Of a stretch of 64,000 nt of DNA, positions 61,473 to 64,000 are shown piece by piece; position 1 is the stretch's first letter, and every line of letters starts with the position of its first letter. The translations under genes and the position numbers were made by a program. Below the pieces are notes generated by a model. It was not told where the DNA came from. It worked only from the letters and a program-made list of their open reading frames with translations, and made no database searches. This DNA comes from Flagellimonas flava (GTDB lineage: Bacteria; Bacteroidota; Bacteroidia; Flavobacteriales; Flavobacteriaceae): assembly GCF_900129665.1 (NCBI RefSeq), contig NZ_FQWL01000003.1, forward strand, positions 1 to 64,000. The letters are read 5' to 3'.

Positions 61473-64000
61473 TTAAGCCTCGTTGGTATTTCTCACCTTA
61501 ACATGGTAGAACACATTGGGTTTGGTACCCACATGCTCCAACAAATGGTACATTCTATCATCATGTTTCAACTCGGACACTTTACTGTGCTCGTCATTAA
61601 CGTCACCAAATACCATGGCGCCACTGCTACAAGCAGACGAACATGCAGTTTGGAACTCGCCATCCTTAACGACGCGTCCATCCCTCTTTGCATCCAAAAT
61701 GGTCTTTTGTGTCATTTGAATACACATAGAGCATTTTTCCATTACACCTCGGGAACGTACGTTGACATCTGGATTGATGACCATTTTACCCAAATCATTG
61801 TTCATGTTGAAATCGAACTCCTCATTGTCATGGTACAAGAACCAGTTGAATCGACGTACTTTATAAGGACAGTTGTTGGCACAATATCTTGTACCCACAC
61901 AACGGTTATAAGCCATATGGTTTTGACCCTGTCTGCCGTGCGAGGTTGCCGCCACAGGACAAACTGTTTCACAAGGCGCATGGTTACAGTGTTGACACAT
62001 TACCGGCTGGAATGCAACCTGGGGATTGGCCGATGCATCTTCCATCTCACCAAAACCGCCCAAGGCACCATTGTCCCCGAACAGGCCTTCCATACCTTCC
62101 TTCTTCTCATTGTCTTGTTCAAAACTTTCTTCCGAAGAATAGTACCTATCGATACGCAACCAGTGCATATCCCTTGAACGACGAATTTCCTCTTTTCCAA
62201 CAACGGGTACATTATTTTCTGCATGACATGCGATAACACACGCCCCACAACCTGTACAGGCATTTAAGTCGATGGACAGGTTGAAATGATGTCCAATAGA
62301 ACGATCAAACTCCTCCCATAAATCGGCATCTGGGGAAGTAACAGGGATCTCTTGGTGATTTAGACTTACATGTGGCATTGGATTCCACTCATGGTGGTCC
62401 TTGGTATTGAAAATCTCCAAGGTAGTTTCCTTGATGATATCCCCACGCCCCATCAATGTTTTATGTAACTGAACGCAGGCAAACTCATGCTCTCCTGCTG
62501 CTTTTTCAACGCTTACCGATTGCACATTGGAAAAATCCTTGTACAATGCATAGGCATTTACTCCAGTTGCCATTTCTTCTTTCATTCCAGCTTCCCTTCC
62601 GTATCCGTAGGAAAGACCAACTGTACCTCCTGCTTGACCGGGCTGAATGATGACCGGCACACGTTCCAAAGTGGTTCCGTCAACGGTAAGATTCACATAA
62701 CTACCATTTAGACCTCCATTGGCCACGTTGGTATTTTCCAAACCTAATGCCGTGGCGTCAGCCTTGGAAATAGTAACATAATTATCCCACGAAACCCTGG
62801 AAATTGGATCAGGAAATTCCTGCAACCATGGGTTGTTGGCCTGTTTACCATCTCCCATGCCCACTTTAGAGTAAAGCACCAATTCGGTTCCTTGACTAGT
62901 TGCATTAACCAGAGAACGGACAGCAGCCGATATCGGCGCAATGCTCTCCACTTCCTCAGTCTCCTCATCCGTTTCAGATATCACCGTAGCAGCTCCTTCA
63001 GCATCGGCATCAGTCACGGCCGCCGGAACAAAAACACCGTCTTGTAATGCTTTATTCCAGTCACCACCTTGCAACAGATTGGTATTCCAATTGTCTTTAA
63101 TGTATTCGTAATAGCTCTGCTCACTGCCCATCCAATTCAACAAGGCCGACTGGAACTGGCGCGTATCAAACAACTCGCGAATTGCGGGCTGCATCAAACT
63201 ATATTGTCCTTTTTTAATCTCCGCATCTCCCCAAGATTCCAAATAGTGGGACGCAGCGGCAACAAATTGTGAAGATTGGGCCGTTTCATCATTGTTAAAT
63301 GAAAAACTAACAGAAACATCAACCTTTCCAACTCCTTCAATAAACTCAGCAGCATTGGGAAGTGAATAGGCAGGATTAACTCCATCCATAATCAACAATC
63401 CCACACGGCCAGCATTCATATCTGTAACCAATTTGGACACTTTGGCGGTATCTCCTTGGCGTACAAATTTTGGGTTTTCAGCATCAAACGCCTCACTGGC
63501 CAACAATTTGTTGATGGCCAACACCACAGTTTGAGCGTTAATATCATTTAGACCGGTCACAACAACCGCTTTATTTCCTGCTTTTCTGATTTGCGCCGCT
63601 ACACTTTCCACAGCTGCATCAACTTCAGAAGTTCCACCACCCACATTGCTGCCATTAAGCTTGCCATACAATTTGGCCAAGGCAATTTTCTGCTGGGTAG
63701 GCGTCATGGGGTAACGCTTGTCCGCATTTGCACCCGTCAGAGACATATTAGCCTCCAACTGCACATGCTTGGACATTTTCCCATTCTTGGGCACACGTCC
63801 TTTTGCATAACCACTGTCATAGCCTCCACCTTGCCAATCTCCCAAGAAATCAGCACCGAAAGAAACTATCAAGTCAGCTTTTTCAAAATCGTAATCCGGC
63901 AAAGCTCTTTTGCCATAGGCAGCATTGAAAGCATTTAGCGCAGCGTCCTCGGAAATGGCATCATAAACCACATGGTTTACACTATCCCCATATTCCGCTT
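61473..64000 (-). CDS. actB: Alternative Complex III subunit ActB, partial (3' part; runs off the right edge)
   Basis: ActB combines a molybdopterin-oxidoreductase-like domain, usually without the cofactor, with a ferredoxin-type domain carrying four Fe-S clusters. The frame is open to the last base, with residues such as AEYGDSVNH upstream of the first possible GTG at 63971, so the N terminus, where a TAT-type signal is expected, is missing. About 842 residues are visible. Residues about 10-480 are the molybdopterin-like part. The ferredoxin-like end has CTGCGACVIACH, CQHCNHAPCETVCP, CVGTRYCANNCPYK and CSMCIQM clusters. It is the first visible gene of the operon; actA would lie outside the window. 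Confidence 0.95.
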   Translation of the reverse strand, partial: AEYGDSVNHVVYDAISEDAALNAFNAAYGKRALPDYDFEKADLIVSFGADFLGDWQGGGYDSGYAKGRVPKNGKMSKHVQLEANMSLTGANADKRYPMTPTQQKIALAKLYGKLNGSNVGGGTSEVDAAVESVAAQIRKAGNKAVVVTGLNDINAQTVVLAINKLLASEAFDAENPKFVRQGDTAKVSKLVTDMNAGRVGLLIMDGVNPAYSLPNAAEFIEGVGKVDVSVSFSFNNDETAQSSQFVAAASHYLESWGDAEIKKGQYSLMQPAIRELFDTRQFQSALLNWMGSEQSYYEYIKDNWNTNLLQGGDWNKALQDGVFVPAAVTDADAEGAATVISETDEETEEVESIAPISAAVRSLVNATSQGTELVLYSKVGMGDGKQANNPWLQEFPDPISRVSWDNYVTISKADATALGLENTNVANGGLNGSYVNLTVDGTTLERVPVIIQPGQAGGTVGLSYGYGREAGMKEEMATGVNAYALYKDFSNVQSVSVEKAAGEHEFACVQLHKTLMGRGDIIKETTLEIFNTKDHHEWNPMPHVSLNHQEIPVTSPDADLWEEFDRSIGHHFNLSIDLNACTGCGACVIACHAENNVPVVGKEEIRRSRDMHWLRIDRYYSSEESFEQDNEKKEGMEGLFGDNGALGGFGEMEDASANPQVAFQPVMCQHCNHAPCETVCPVAATSHGRQGQNHMAYNRCVGTRYCANNCPYKVRRFNWFLYHDNEEFDFNMNNDLGKMVINPDVNVRSRGVMEKCSMCIQMTQKTILDAKRDGRVVKDGEFQTACSSACSSGAMVFGDVNDEHSKVSELKHDDRMYHLLEHVGTKPNVFYHVKVRNTNEA

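Noticed and set aside
61503..62177. A 224-codon open frame antisense to actB.
   Set aside because: Shadow of the Fe-S part of ActB, with Cys/His-rich antisense composition and no match to a known family.
1..64000. tRNA, rRNA, CRISPR arrays, insertion sequences, prophage or integrase genes.
   Set aside because: No cloverleaf-like sequence, repeat-spacer pattern, transposase or phage gene was found in any gap.

Overview
The window reads as chromosomal DNA of a marine-type member of the Flavobacteriaceae (Bacteroidota), near Muricauda/Flagellimonas or a similar genus. The evidence is a full-length sprA and a PorP/SprF protein (type IX secretion and gliding), an Alternative Complex III (act) operon joined to an aa3-type cytochrome oxidase, LytTR/TPR-histidine-kinase signalling, DUF2807 and DUF4242 proteins, few Shine-Dalgarno sites, and promoters of the Bacteroidota type (TTTG-N19-TAnnTTTG, best seen before nfu at 7700-7730). 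The genus is an inference. I see no rRNA, tRNA, CRISPR array, insertion sequence or prophage, and no gene-free stretch above 300 bases.

Layout. 1-571: 5' part of a secreted repeat protein, unusually GC-rich, running off the left edge. 730-8914: fabD, a gamma-carbonic-anhydrase-like protein, a LytTR response regulator with its TPR histidine kinase, a von Willebrand A lipoprotein, an orphan PorP/SprF protein, an Nfu-type Fe-S protein and a dodecin. 8975-12632: a DUF255 thioredoxin-fold lipoprotein, an MscS channel and tsaB. 12653-22149: one eight-gene operon for a MacAB-TolC-like efflux system in which adaptor and permeases are duplicated but the ATPase and the outer membrane channel are single. 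22264-27491: oxidase assembly and accessory genes (heme O synthase, two subunit III proteins, subunit IV, a cysteine-free SCO-like protein, SCO1, DUF420 and a small CxxC membrane protein). 27611-30722: a metallo-beta-lactamase-fold enzyme, an XRE regulator, small unknown genes and an intergenic repeat. 30809-42534: tonB, vanZ, gcvH, sprA, ruvA and maeB. 42647-47184: a sucrose unit (SLC45-type transporter, sucrose phosphorylase, divergent LacI regulator with a perfect 14-bp palindromic operator). 47152-54181: queG, a secreted DUF4242 protein, a DUF4242/cyclase-like/AraC fusion regulator, ruvB, an acyl-CoA-oxidase-like enzyme with an extra N-terminal domain, and a DUF2807 protein. 54303-64000: the actB-F operon followed by oxidase subunits II and I, with actB cut by the right edge.

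How the parts fit. The act genes oxidise menaquinol and pass electrons to the oxidase encoded by the last two genes of the same operon; the remaining oxidase subunits, heme O synthesis and copper delivery lie about 27 kb away at 22-27 kb. SprA is the outer-membrane translocon of type IX secretion. The sucrose genes form a self-contained import, phosphorolysis and repression unit.

Most genes are conserved housekeeping genes of this family, and I found no clear-cut new system. The candidates most worth a second look are the duplicated-module efflux operon, the DUF4242/cyclase-like/AraC fusion beside a secreted DUF4242 protein, the helix-hairpin-helix domain fused to ActC, the TerB-like domain fused to the acyl-CoA oxidase, and a possible orphan immunity protein at 29531-30115. 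Many coding starts were moved from the longest possible frame to a better-supported codon; the reasons are given per gene.
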